A DNA stretch of 64,000 bases, taken from Cyclobacteriaceae bacterium. Its GTDB lineage: Bacteria > Bacteroidota > Bacteroidia > Cytophagales > Cyclobacteriaceae. The notes under the pieces are model-generated. The model worked only from the letters and a program-made list of their open reading frames with translations, was not told the origin of the DNA and searched no databases. Shown one piece after another: positions 53,767-63,674 of the stretch (position 1 is the stretch's first letter; each line of letters begins with the position of its first letter). The stretch spans positions 248,001 through 312,000 of the forward strand of contig JANQSI010000013.1 in assembly GCA_028284125.1 (NCBI GenBank), in the 5' to 3' direction. The position numbers and the translations under genes are program-made.

Positions 53767-54141
53767 CTATCCACCAACCTCATTTTTATAGTCATCTGCT
53801 GATAGCAAATCATCCGTATCACCGGAAACTTTGATTTTGACCATCCAGCCTTCACCATAGGGGTCAGCGTTAACGCTCTCTGGATTTGATTCAAGACCTT
53901 CATTAACCTCAATCACCTCTCCACTTACAGGCATGAATAAATCCGATACTGTCTTAACCGCTTCGACTGTACCAAATACGTCCCCGGAAGATAAACTTTC
54001 ACCTTCCGTTTCAATTTCCACGTACACAATGTCACCAAGTTCACCTTGTGCAAAATCAGTAATTCCGATCGTAGCAATATCGCCTTCGATCTTCACCCAT
54101 TCGTGATCTTTTGTGTATTGTAAGTCGCCTGGAATATTCAT
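53767..54141 (-). CDS. gcvH: Glycine cleavage system H protein
   Basis: 124 residues, full length. The lipoyl-carrying Lys63 is in [15 protein letters not shown]. The start [21 protein letters not shown] and [14 protein letters not shown] are typical. It shuttles the aminomethyl group between the P, T and L proteins, none of which is in the window. Its position close to sprA is a neighbourhood known from other Bacteroidota and is not metabolically explained. Confidence 0.96.
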   Translation of the reverse strand: MNIPGDLQYTKDHEWVKIEGDIATIGITDFAQGELGDIVYVEIETEGESLSSGDVFGTVEAVKTVSDLFMPVSGEVIEVNEGLESNPESVNADPYGEGWMVKIKVSGDTDDLLSADDYKNEVGG

Positions 54142-54267
54142 TCTCGCTTATTTTTTTAATTAGAAGTTGCCAAAAATAATGCGAAGAATTTATCTAATGG
54201 TATAGTTATTATTTTTTTCTAACGTCACGATTCGAAGGCGTCACTGTTAGCTTCCAAATCGATCATT

Positions 54268-54945
54268 TTAATTGGAGAACTTAAATGAAATAAACTGAAT
54301 CATGCTTTGCCTAACCGGTACCCCTCTTTGCTTTCCAGGCTTCCATTTTGGAGAATTTTGGAGAACTCTCACCGCCTCCTCATCACAACCTGCACCAATT
54401 CCCTTGATAACTTCAATGTCGGTAAGTGAACCATCAAGCTCCACAACAAACTTGACAAATACCCTTCCTTCTATATTCATTCTTTGAGCTTGTCTTGGGT
54501 AATTGATTTCTTTCTTTAAATAGGTATAAAAAGCTTCTAATCCTCCTGGGAAATTTGCAGGCTCTTCAACAATTTCAAAGATCGTATCTACATTTTCTTC
54601 TTCAGGAGCTTCTTCGAAGATAATTTCATCTACTACGGTTTCTTCAGTTACCTCTACATCTAATTCTATTTCGATTTCCTCTTCGATTTCTTCATCATCC
54701 TGAACTTCAATGATTTCTGGCTGTTTAATTTTTGGTGGGGGTGGAGGTGGTTGATCTGTTTGAGGAATATCTAAAATTTCTTCAAAATCATCTTCTAATG
54801 ACCCAAGGTCTATTAAGCCTACATCATCATATGATCTCCATTCAAAAGCAACGATTGTAAGTAGCAAACTACAACATAGACCTATGTTTAAGAAAAGACT
54901 CGATTTCTTAGCAAGGTCGGATTTAGGATTCTTTTTAGGTTCCAT
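54268..54945 (-). CDS. tonB: Energy transducer TonB (paralogue 2)
   Basis: 225 residues, the same length and domain order as the gene at 52979: MEPKKNPKSDLAKKSS, a membrane helix, PPPPPPK, a Glu-rich linker and a C-terminal TonB domain ending PVRQSMIQFISFKFSN. Most residues are shared, while many silent positions differ, so the duplication is not very recent. It sits between sprA and gcvH. Confidence 0.9.
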   Translation of the reverse strand: MEPKKNPKSDLAKKSSLFLNIGLCCSLLLTIVAFEWRSYDDVGLIDLGSLEDDFEEILDIPQTDQPPPPPPKIKQPEIIEVQDDEEIEEEIEIELDVEVTEETVVDEIIFEEAPEEENVDTIFEIVEEPANFPGGLEAFYTYLKKEINYPRQAQRMNIEGRVFVKFVVELDGSLTDIEVIKGIGAGCDEEAVRVLQNSPKWKPGKQRGVPVRQSMIQFISFKFSN

Positions 54946-55047
54946 TGTCTCATGTTTTTGTTTTAAATAAATCCAATTCGAGCTATAGCATTTGAAGTAA
55001 CAAAGGACTTAGCAGCAAAAAACATTCCAAGAAATTTTATGCTAAGC

Positions 55048-58000
55048 TTATTGTGAAAGCCCAAACCTCAGCTGAATTCCAAAGGCAGAAGTGGATCGTC
55101 TAAATGAACTAAGGACTTTGGGCTCAGTCACATTTCTCTCAAAATACATACTTAAATCCAACTGGTCACTGAGCTTATAAGTGAATGTCGGCCTCATTTG
55201 GAAGGTCCTGCTTCCGTTAGTGATTACATCCTCATCATCAATTTTTCGCTGGACTGTCCTTGAATTTCGAACCGACGCAGATATTCGAATGGTGAGGTCA
55301 TTTTCAAGAGTTACAGTTCGTCCCTGAAAACGCCAAGGAAATTTGAATCCGGTTGCTGTATACCCAAAGTCAATAGTGACGTCATTGTTATTAGTCTCGG
55401 TAACTTGGGCATTGGACATATTTAGCGCCAAATTCCGACTTTTCTTAAATTCAATGCGAGTAGAGATATTATTGACGGTCCGCAAGTTGACGCCTATTAA
55501 AGGAACAAATTGCTCAGAAATAAGCGCTTGGTTAATAAGGTAAACTGGAACGAGTCTTCCAGTTGAATCTACTTCTGCAAATGGATAATCCAGCAAATCG
55601 TTTTGAAGTCCCACTAGTGCGTTATCATAAATCAAGTTGTTAAAACCTGAAACTGAATACGTGGAATTGTACCCATGTGAAATAGTAATGGATGAAAATA
55701 TCTCTTGCAATGCCGGGATCTTGGATAATCCCGTATAATCTACTCTCCAGTTAGGTAGTGGAATTCTTGGAAATGGGGTTAACTCAATATCTTCAGCACT
55801 TTGGCCACTGTAAGCTGAAATAAATGCCGGGATTAGGACATCCTGGGCCAATGAATCATAAACTACGTTACTGTTATTCGCAGAATTTGGATTGCTGGAA
55901 TCCAAACGAGCTCTTACAATATTTAGATTCTCCTCAAATGTTGCGAACGCCTCAGAAAAATTGTCCTCTGTTTCTTTTTCAAAGGCAGTTCTTATCGATA
56001 GAAATGTGGACGAGTAGCTCCCAGTTCGTGTTGGTGATAAAGTTTCAAAATCATCAATTCCTCCATTATATCTATATATTTCCTGGTAGTTATTTGTCAA
56101 TCCTCTATTCCATGAAAGTTGAATTTTCACATCGTTAAATGGTTCAAAATCCGCACGGATATCTAAGTCTGTTCCGAAGCTTTGCTGAAAAGGAGAGTTC
56201 AGATTTTCATTCCGAATCAGCCATCCATTGTCCGCTGCTCTTGTCCGAATCTCTGGGTCCTGACTTCCAAGAATAAAACCCACGCCAGGCGCATTCCATC
56301 CGCTATCAAGTCCAAACAAAAAAGGAGTTTGCTTAAAACCAGGAAGCGCTGTAGTCTCTCTTATGTTGTAAGATCCATTGATTGATTTCAACATGGTGAC
56401 AAATCGAAGGAATCCATCAGCAATTGTTCCTTCTCCCTGGGGTTTTGGTGTGTTGGCATTTTTGAGGAATGTTGCTTTGCTGTACAGCTTTGACATATCA
56501 ACCCTTGCATTTATGCCCCGATCCCTTTGGTTATTCAAGAAGTTTCCAAAAAATAAAGAATCTGGAACTATGTTTTGACCGTCCGGTTGAGGAATAGAAC
56601 CGGCGACCCAGCCGTACCCCACAGCATATCTAACGTCTGCCGAAATCCAATCTGTTAAAGGAAATTTGTCGAGCGGCAGTTTATAATTCACCGAAATATC
56701 CTGATTGAAATTTTTCATCCTACCCAGGTTGAATATCTGGTCCCAAATAAATTTTCGCTCTGCTTTAGTAGAAATATCTCCTTCAATAAACTCTTCTGGC
56801 TCATCAATCACAGCATTGGCTGTCGCATTGTAGGTGAGTCCTAAGCTCTTGGTAAGATCCCAGCGCATGGAATAGTTTCTCACGAAAGTGAAAAGTCGTT
56901 CGTAGACTGGATCAACCCCTTCAGTTGTCAGCTCATTGTTGTAGAACTGAGTGGCTCTAAAATCTCTTCTAAGATTTGCCGAAAACGAAAAGTTACTAGG
57001 TATTGGAGACAGGTTGACATCCTTAATTAGAGCTAAGTAAGGACTGCTCAATTTTTCATAATTCTTGAACGGCTCAATGCTGAATGCCGATGGAGAGTAG
57101 TTGTAATTAACTCCGCCAGATACCGATTTATTAATGAAGCTTTGTGTATTGGAATTACTCCTCACAAGATCACTATATGCATAACTGAAAGCAAAATTCT
57201 CAATGTCGTAGATCCTTTTAGGTGATTCGGGATTTACTTTTTGTTTTCTTACGTTGGTAAAATTGATACTTCTTCGAACGGTACGATCTTCCACAATTCT
57301 CCTATATGCTTCCCGCTCCGCTTCCGTATCCAATGTTTCCAATGATGCTTCCAATGGTACATCCGGATCCAATGGATCAAACTGTGGCGTCACTGTCGTT
57401 TTTTCGTAACTAACAAACATTGGTACAACCAAGCCGGTCTTTTGAGGCAAAAGAAATTTTTCAACATTGATGTTGGCGGAAACATCAAATTGTCTGGTCT
57501 CTTCTCGGGTCCGCTCAGAAATTCGCTGTTGGATATTTCCAAAACCGATTGATGTATATCTGGTTGAAGCTGAGATTGTACCTAAATCTGCCAGTTGAGT
57601 ACTCAACCTGGCATTTGCTGCCCAACCCGCATTACTATCAAAATCAGTAACTCTTAATTCATTGGCCCAGATACAAACAGATTTAGGAAGTCCATCATCG
57701 GTAGAAAGATTCTGTGCATTTCGTCCTGGATTTCGAACACCAATCATCAATATTTTGATCGCCGAGATATCCGGATTCCCTTTAATGGCAAATTGATATT
57801 TACCATCATTCGATGAGGTTCTAAACGGAACATCTTCCGGTAATCGTGCCCGATTTCTCTCAGACTTGGTACCAATTAACTCATTGATGGAGACATCAAT
57901 TTCATTTTCCAGCGGCCATACCAGTCTTCTAATGTCAGCATCTGCTACTCCTACACCCTGCGGTGTAATGGTTAGTGGTACTTCTATTTCATAATAGTTT

Positions 58001-61000
58001 TCATCTTCATCTGTTCCCAGCCGCATAAATCCGGTCAATTCACCGTCCCTTATTTGATCATTCATGTAAGATTCGGCATGTAAGAACATTTTCATTCGAC
58101 CATAATTGATCAAATCAAAACTCACATTTTTGTAAACGGCTCTTGCATCCTTATCATCCAAATCTTCTACACACAGTTGTAGCGATTGCTCATTCAATCG
58201 CACATTGTTGATTGTGGTATTATCAATATCCCTGTCGAGACCTGGTGGAAGTACGTAAGGTGAGCCTCCGTTGGCAGTACTGTTTTCCTCAATGTTTACC
58301 ACCGAAACTTGAAAATCCGAGGTATTGGTGTTGGGTATTTCGTTCAAGCCTTCTTCACGCAATGATTTCACAGATTTTAACCACTGACTCCCCACCAACT
58401 GTAGTTGAGCCATTCGAAGCACTACTGGTTCGCTAAAACCGGTGAGATACATTCTCACATACTTTATATTTTCAAATGAGGGTGTACCAATTGGAGTTCC
58501 AACATCCTGAATAGGAATCCGATACAAATACCAGGTGGCTTCTCCGTTTGAAATTTCATCAATGATGTACTCCTCTCCTGCTCTTAATTGCCCAGGAAGT
58601 AATGGCAATCGATACTCGAAATATTCTTCTAAGTCCGAGATCGTATTGTCAACATTTATGTCTTCATTATCCGGCAGTGTAGATGATGCAGGAATGAAAT
58701 CTTGATTGGTACTTGCGGATATTGGTGAATTTCCTTCCATTCCATTCCAGCTCTTATAGCGTTGCACAATTTTAGCATCTGCTTCATCATAGGATTCATC
58801 CAGGATGTACACAAAATTATCAGCTGATGGGTCATCAAGGGCTCCATGTGGATTTCCAGGGATTCGATCTTCGTCATCATCACGCAATCCATCCAATCCC
58901 ACATCCTGATTATCTCGTGCTCCTGGAGTATTGGCAAAAAAATTGGTCAAATATTGTTCAGTCGTAATTTGTCCCCAAGTTGAGATCGCATCATCGGGGA
59001 TCGGTCCTCCGTCTGTCGGAAGTCCGTTCTCAAATGCGTGACGATCGTCCGGTGCTACATCTTCTGAAACACTCCCGAGGTTAAATACCAATTCTCCACC
59101 CCGAGTATTATTAGTGTTAAAAATTCCGTCTTTTACTTCCCCATTTTCACCACCGATAAACGGATCCATCAGCCAAAATTCCAGATACTGAATATTGGTC
59201 GCCTCAAAGTTTACTTCATTGGTGATCGCTCTTGTAATCCCAGCCCAATTGTCTTCCGGATTAAACAAAAGTCCTTCTGGGGCATCCGGATTAGAAAAAT
59301 CCAGTTGAGGATTGTAATTATACTGTCCTCTTTCCGATGGAAAATAAGCGATATCTAAAAGAGGTTCGTTCAATTGAACCTGTTGATTGTCTCTATTTGG
59401 AAAAATCTCTTGTGGGAATACCGGCCGTTCATAATGATTTTCCAGATCATTATCCGAAATATTTGATGGTCGTGTGTTACCAAATGTTCGATAGAAAATA
59501 CTGTTATCAACTGTGTACCAGGCAATTTTTGCTTTTCTGTCATTGAAATCCAGCCCGGAAGATGCACTTTCATCAAATTCTCTTGGAGTTGATGCTAACC
59601 GCCAAGACTGCCAGCCGCCGATATTGATTGGTGTGACTGCATTTTCGAAATCATCTATGTAGGAAGTTCCTTCTCCATTCACAATGTTGCTGGTGCCCGG
59701 AATCAGTTGAGCAAATTCAGCATTGAAAATCACATTGGATCGTTCTTTGGTACTTACCAGCGGCAATGCATCCACCATCTTGGTTAGGAATCGGGATTCT
59801 TGTTGGAAATTGATATCAAATCCATACTTCGTATTTCTTGTCGGCTCACTTCCAACAGCAAATCGGCTAATTCCTCCAGGTCTTTCACTTAAATGAAGAA
59901 CAGTTCCGCCTACGTTGAAATTTTCATTAAATCGATAATCAAAGCGAGCTCCGGTAAGTGTCCTAGTTTGGAAATTGAATAAGTCAGCTTTTTCATAAGA
60001 AATATTGAGTTGTTTTCCAGAATTCAGAATTCCATCATTTAATATCCGAACCACTCCTAAGTTATAGTCGACATTGTAGTCGAGACCTTCGGTGAGCAAC
60101 GTTCCACCTGCCGTCACGACAACAGAACCTTCGGCAATGTTTATTCCTGGAAGTGCCACTTCACTTGAAGACCCAGCAGTTAGTTTTCCAGCTATAACAA
60201 ACTTGTTTTTGGTCGCGTCTCGTTCAGCAACAGCTTTTGTGTTGGAATACAATTCATCGTACACAAATTTCTCAATAAGATCTCCTTCTGTATTTGGATT
60301 GAACTGAGATTCTAATCGGCTACCAAAAGGTTCCAGGACAGGAAAAATGACGTTTCCATTTCTTGTATCTATAGTGATTCCTTCTATGAAATCGAAATTG
60401 GCATCCGGTTGCCGGTCGTTGTTTTGATTGAGCTGATCGAGACCTAAGACTTCAATAAGTGGTCTGTCCTTTAATAACTGACCTTCGTGCAAAGAAGGAT
60501 TGTCCTGACCTGTTAAGTCATCTCTGTAAATCACTCTTAGCTGAAATCCTTCTCTTGAAACCTGCGCTGAATTAAGGTTATAGATATTTTTCATCATCAG
60601 ATCCCAAGTCGGCAATTCCGTAGCAATCTGATTAGGTCTCAGCATTTTTAAATAAATGACCTCATCATCACCTCGATTCGCATAGTCAGATTGTATTTCT
60701 CCAACCTGGTAAATGGGACCATTGAAAGAATACTGATAAGAAACTGCAAGAACTTCATCACTTTGTAACCTTCGTAGCAATGTGATATATCCAAGCTCCC
60801 TGTTAATGGTGTATTCGGTTTCGTCCAGCTTTCTTGCTGTAGTCACTTTCACATAATCGGTTGAGCTTTCGAAACTTGGGAATTTCGAAACAAGATTGGC
60901 ATCTACAGCATTCACATCAAATTCGTCAACCACTTGACTGAATAGATTATTGGCTCTGTTGTCCGTCGGTCTTCCAGGTTGCTGATTTGTAGAAGGAATT

Positions 61001-62166
61001 ACTTCCGAGTTATAGATTCTTTCTCCTTCTCCCAGGTCCATCAGCGCTACAATGTTCCGTGTAGTTCGTGTTTCATTGTTTCTATTCAAAACATAAACCT
61101 CGACCCGGTTGATATTAACTCCGGACGTGATTTGCGGAACAGTGGCCAACCAGCGTTCATAGTTGTCTCTGAAAAATTGGCCAAGGAAGAAATGTCTGTT
61201 TTCATCGTATTCTGATCCTTGTATTTCGAATTCTCGACCTTGGAATCCACTTTCTATGGTGAGTGTCTCGTTTCTACCTCGTTGCTGAGACGCGACTGCT
61301 GTCACCCAAAGTTTTCCAAATTGCAATTCTGTTTTGACTCCAAACAATGATTGAGCGCCTGAGATTAGCGAGTTGCTGACAGGCATACTTACATTTCCAA
61401 TTTCTATTTTCTTAATGATGTCTTCTTCATAGCCAGTGTACTCAACTTTCATGTTATTTTGAAAATCGAAAGTATTATTGTTGTCAAAGTTGGCAGTGAT
61501 GGCAAGCTTCTCGCCCACTTTACCTACCACGTTCATACTAATCTGCTGGTCAAAGTTGAATCCGCCATTTCTCTGCTGCCTTCGTGGAATTGCAGGATTA
61601 TCCAAACGCTGAAAACGTGCACCAAAGTCAAGGTTGACAAACCCATTCGGCTGGATATCGACATAGCTTCCACCAAAAATTCGATCAAAGACTGGACTTA
61701 TATATAGGCGTGGAATCAGACTTCTTCCGCTTACTGCACTTTCACCGTCCAATCCAATGGATTTCTCTTTGAAGTATTCCTTATTTAACTGCGAGTTGTT
61801 GTAAGCATTAAACTCCTGAAACGTCATAGTGGTAGCTGGGCGAAAGTCCAGATTCCCGATGTTTTCAAAAACTGAGTAGCTGATTCCAGGATTATCGGAT
61901 AAGGAATCAGGATTGAACTGAACCTGAAGGTCTAATTGTGATGGGTCTCGAAGGAATAGCGGAGATCTCGAAGTTCTGTTTGCAAATGGGTCTCCAAAAC
62001 GATAACTAGGTTGAAAAGTAGGTTGTCGAGATGGCTCATAAGTCTGCAGTGAGTCAGTTTCTGTAGTGTCTTGAGGTACTTGCTGAAAAAACAGTCCTTC
62101 CGCTTCTGCCTGGAAGGCAAAGCCAAAGAGTGAACAAAGGACTAGTATATAGGCGTGAATTTTCAA
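55048..62166 (-). CDS. sprA: SprA, type IX secretion outer-membrane translocon
   Basis: 2372 residues, the expected very large size. After a signal peptide (MKIHAYILVLCSLFGFAFQAEA) the protein is beta-rich throughout, with SprA-type segments such as YISPVFDRIFGGSYVDIQPNGFVNLDFG, MNVVGKVGEKLAITANFDNN and YTGYEEDIIKKIEIGNVSMPVSNSLISGAQSLFG. It ends in barrel strands. SprA (Sov) forms the pore through which T9SS cargo crosses the outer membrane and is needed for gliding in Flavobacterium. It is 21 bp behind ruvA, in the conserved order ruvA-sprA-(gcvH). No other T9SS component is in the window. Confidence 0.95.
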   Translation of the reverse strand: MKIHAYILVLCSLFGFAFQAEAEGLFFQQVPQDTTETDSLQTYEPSRQPTFQPSYRFGDPFANRTSRSPLFLRDPSQLDLQVQFNPDSLSDNPGISYSVFENIGNLDFRPATTMTFQEFNAYNNSQLNKEYFKEKSIGLDGESAVSGRSLIPRLYISPVFDRIFGGSYVDIQPNGFVNLDFGARFQRLDNPAIPRRQQRNGGFNFDQQISMNVVGKVGEKLAITANFDNNNTFDFQNNMKVEYTGYEEDIIKKIEIGNVSMPVSNSLISGAQSLFGVKTELQFGKLWVTAVASQQRGRNETLTIESGFQGREFEIQGSEYDENRHFFLGQFFRDNYERWLATVPQITSGVNINRVEVYVLNRNNETRTTRNIVALMDLGEGERIYNSEVIPSTNQQPGRPTDNRANNLFSQVVDEFDVNAVDANLVSKFPSFESSTDYVKVTTARKLDETEYTINRELGYITLLRRLQSDEVLAVSYQYSFNGPIYQVGEIQSDYANRGDDEVIYLKMLRPNQIATELPTWDLMMKNIYNLNSAQVSREGFQLRVIYRDDLTGQDNPSLHEGQLLKDRPLIEVLGLDQLNQNNDRQPDANFDFIEGITIDTRNGNVIFPVLEPFGSRLESQFNPNTEGDLIEKFVYDELYSNTKAVAERDATKNKFVIAGKLTAGSSSEVALPGINIAEGSVVVTAGGTLLTEGLDYNVDYNLGVVRILNDGILNSGKQLNISYEKADLFNFQTRTLTGARFDYRFNENFNVGGTVLHLSERPGGISRFAVGSEPTRNTKYGFDINFQQESRFLTKMVDALPLVSTKERSNVIFNAEFAQLIPGTSNIVNGEGTSYIDDFENAVTPINIGGWQSWRLASTPREFDESASSGLDFNDRKAKIAWYTVDNSIFYRTFGNTRPSNISDNDLENHYERPVFPQEIFPNRDNQQVQLNEPLLDIAYFPSERGQYNYNPQLDFSNPDAPEGLLFNPEDNWAGITRAITNEVNFEATNIQYLEFWLMDPFIGGENGEVKDGIFNTNNTRGGELVFNLGSVSEDVAPDDRHAFENGLPTDGGPIPDDAISTWGQITTEQYLTNFFANTPGARDNQDVGLDGLRDDDEDRIPGNPHGALDDPSADNFVYILDESYDEADAKIVQRYKSWNGMEGNSPISASTNQDFIPASSTLPDNEDINVDNTISDLEEYFEYRLPLLPGQLRAGEEYIIDEISNGEATWYLYRIPIQDVGTPIGTPSFENIKYVRMYLTGFSEPVVLRMAQLQLVGSQWLKSVKSLREEGLNEIPNTNTSDFQVSVVNIEENSTANGGSPYVLPPGLDRDIDNTTINNVRLNEQSLQLCVEDLDDKDARAVYKNVSFDLINYGRMKMFLHAESYMNDQIRDGELTGFMRLGTDEDENYYEIEVPLTITPQGVGVADADIRRLVWPLENEIDVSINELIGTKSERNRARLPEDVPFRTSSNDGKYQFAIKGNPDISAIKILMIGVRNPGRNAQNLSTDDGLPKSVCIWANELRVTDFDSNAGWAANARLSTQLADLGTISASTRYTSIGFGNIQQRISERTREETRQFDVSANINVEKFLLPQKTGLVVPMFVSYEKTTVTPQFDPLDPDVPLEASLETLDTEAEREAYRRIVEDRTVRRSINFTNVRKQKVNPESPKRIYDIENFAFSYAYSDLVRSNSNTQSFINKSVSGGVNYNYSPSAFSIEPFKNYEKLSSPYLALIKDVNLSPIPSNFSFSANLRRDFRATQFYNNELTTEGVDPVYERLFTFVRNYSMRWDLTKSLGLTYNATANAVIDEPEEFIEGDISTKAERKFIWDQIFNLGRMKNFNQDISVNYKLPLDKFPLTDWISADVRYAVGYGWVAGSIPQPDGQNIVPDSLFFGNFLNNQRDRGINARVDMSKLYSKATFLKNANTPKPQGEGTIADGFLRFVTMLKSINGSYNIRETTALPGFKQTPFLFGLDSGWNAPGVGFILGSQDPEIRTRAADNGWLIRNENLNSPFQQSFGTDLDIRADFEPFNDVKIQLSWNRGLTNNYQEIYRYNGGIDDFETLSPTRTGSYSSTFLSIRTAFEKETEDNFSEAFATFEENLNIVRARLDSSNPNSANNSNVVYDSLAQDVLIPAFISAYSGQSAEDIELTPFPRIPLPNWRVDYTGLSKIPALQEIFSSITISHGYNSTYSVSGFNNLIYDNALVGLQNDLLDYPFAEVDSTGRLVPVYLINQALISEQFVPLIGVNLRTVNNISTRIEFKKSRNLALNMSNAQVTETNNNDVTIDFGYTATGFKFPWRFQGRTVTLENDLTIRISASVRNSRTVQRKIDDEDVITNGSRTFQMRPTFTYKLSDQLDLSMYFERNVTEPKVLSSFRRSTSAFGIQLRFGLSQ

Positions 62167-62187
62167 AAAAATCTCTACTCGATTAGG

Positions 62188-62781
62188 TTATGCCCGTTTG
62201 AGTGCCTGCTTAATCAATTCTTCCAGCTTAATCTCTTCACCATACTCCTTCATAATCGAATTGATCGTTTTATCCGCTACAGACTTGTTTATACCCAAAG
62301 TGGTTAAGGCTGATAACGCCTCATTTTTCAAGGTATTATCAAAATTCGGAGCTATTTCCGTTGTTTTGTCCAAAAGACCCTCTTTTTTCATCTTATCCTT
62401 CAATTCAAGGACAATTCGTTGCGCCGTTTTGCCACCAATACCCTTTACCCGCTGAATAGTAGCGACATCCTCTTGGGCGATAGCGGCTTGAAGTTCTTTT
62501 GCGTCCAAGGAAGATAAGATCATCAGTGCAGTGCTGGGTCCCACTCCGTTGATTGAAAGCAGATCTAAAAATCGCTTTTTTTCAGATTGCTCGTAAAATC
62601 CAAACAGGGTATGCGAATCTTCTTTGACGTGTAAATACGTGTTGATTAGAAGGTCTTCCTTGTCTTTGATTTGTGAGTAGGTATTTAAGCTGATTTTCAC
62701 TTCGTATCCAACTCCACCTACATCTACAATGACGTGCGTGGGATCTTTGTAGGCGAGTTTTCCCTTTAGGTAGGTAATCAT
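62188..62781 (-). CDS. ruvA: Holliday junction branch-migration protein RuvA
   Basis: 197 residues from MITYLKGKLAYKDPTHVIVDVGGVGYEV, the universal RuvA beginning; the frame extends 20 residues further without family support. Domain I is the OB fold, domain II has two helix-hairpin-helix motifs (FLDLLSINGVGPSTALMIL and IQRVKGIGGKTAQRIVLELKDK), and domain III binds RuvB (LKNEALSALTTLGINKSVADKTI). A -7 box, TAGATTTG on the minus strand (62794-62787), lies directly in front of the ATG. It is cotranscribed with sprA. Confidence 0.95.
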   Translation of the reverse strand: MITYLKGKLAYKDPTHVIVDVGGVGYEVKISLNTYSQIKDKEDLLINTYLHVKEDSHTLFGFYEQSEKKRFLDLLSINGVGPSTALMILSSLDAKELQAAIAQEDVATIQRVKGIGGKTAQRIVLELKDKMKKEGLLDKTTEIAPNFDNTLKNEALSALTTLGINKSVADKTINSIMKEYGEEIKLEELIKQALKRA

Positions 62782-62861
62782 GGACCCAAATCTATTTAAT
62801 TCAGGGGATTTTGCTAATTCAAGCAGCGATTTTGAATCCAAAAGAGAAACTCCGAGATTCG

Positions 62862-62880
62862 TGACCTCTAGGAAAGGTCA
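62862..62880. promoter_or_regulatory. Palindrome between ruvA and the methyltransferase gene
   Basis: TGACCT (62862-62867) and AGGTCA (62875-62880) form a perfect inverted repeat with a 7-bp spacer, about one turn between centres, 18 bp before the methyltransferase ATG. The shape fits a dimeric regulator; none is identified. Confidence 0.4.
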
Positions 62881-62898
62881 GCACTAATTAATTCATCA

Positions 62899-63666
62899 AT
62901 GAGAAACTTGATCGACCGTATTTATGATACCATAAAGGCGAAAAAGAAAATCAAGCCCAAGCAAGAACCAAACATCAATTCAGGCGATGCTGACGTGATA
63001 GGAAAAGAGTTTCTGAACTATTTCATCAAGTTGGGAGAATTAAAAAGTACAGATCAAGTTTTGGACGTTGGTTCAGGTTATGGAAGGATGGCTGTTGCTC
63101 TAAGCAGTTTTCTGTCTTCAGAAGGCTCCTATGAAGGAATTGAAATCATTCCAAAAGGAGTTGATTGGTGCACTAAAAACATCACACCAAATTTCAAGAA
63201 TTTCCATTTTCAATTAATCGATGTAAAAAACGATCGGTATAACCCCGCTGGCAAACAAAAAGCTTCTCAATTCAAATTTCCATTTGAGGACGCATCGTTT
63301 GATTTCATTTTTCTCACTTCGGTTTTTACTCACATGCTTCCAGCTGATCTTGAAAATTACCTTTCTGAGATTTCAAGGGTTTTAAAAAAGGGTGGAAAAA
63401 CATTCATTACCTATTTTCTTCTGAATGATAAATCAAAAGAACTCATATCAGAAGGCGAGAGCCTTCATAAGCTGCCTTTTGATTATGAAAATTGTCGGAT
63501 AGAATATCAAGAAGACCCAGAACACATCATTGCCTACGAAGAAACGGATGTGATAAACTTGTATACCAAATATGGTCTTGATTTCTCCTCCACTCATTAC
63601 GGAAATTGGTGTGGAAGAGAAGATTTCGTTTCCCATCAAGACATAGTGATTGGCACTAAGTATTAA
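62899..63666 (+). CDS. Class I SAM-dependent methyltransferase
   Basis: 255 residues. Motif I is QVLDVGSGYGRMAVAL, acidic motif II EGIEIIP, motif post-I FPFEDASFDFIFLTSVFTHMLPADLENYLSEISRVLKKGGKTFITYFL. This is the Methyltransf_11-type fold. The Lys-rich start (AKKKIKPKQEP) is not a signal peptide, so it is cytoplasmic. The substrate is unknown. It is the only plus-strand gene in this stretch, between ruvA and the malic enzyme gene. Confidence 0.85.
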   Translation: MRNLIDRIYDTIKAKKKIKPKQEPNINSGDADVIGKEFLNYFIKLGELKSTDQVLDVGSGYGRMAVALSSFLSSEGSYEGIEIIPKGVDWCTKNITPNFKNFHFQLIDVKNDRYNPAGKQKASQFKFPFEDASFDFIFLTSVFTHMLPADLENYLSEISRVLKKGGKTFITYFLLNDKSKELISEGESLHKLPFDYENCRIEYQEDPEHIIAYEETDVINLYTKYGLDFSSTHYGNWCGREDFVSHQDIVIGTKY

Positions 63667-63674
63667 AATTCGGT

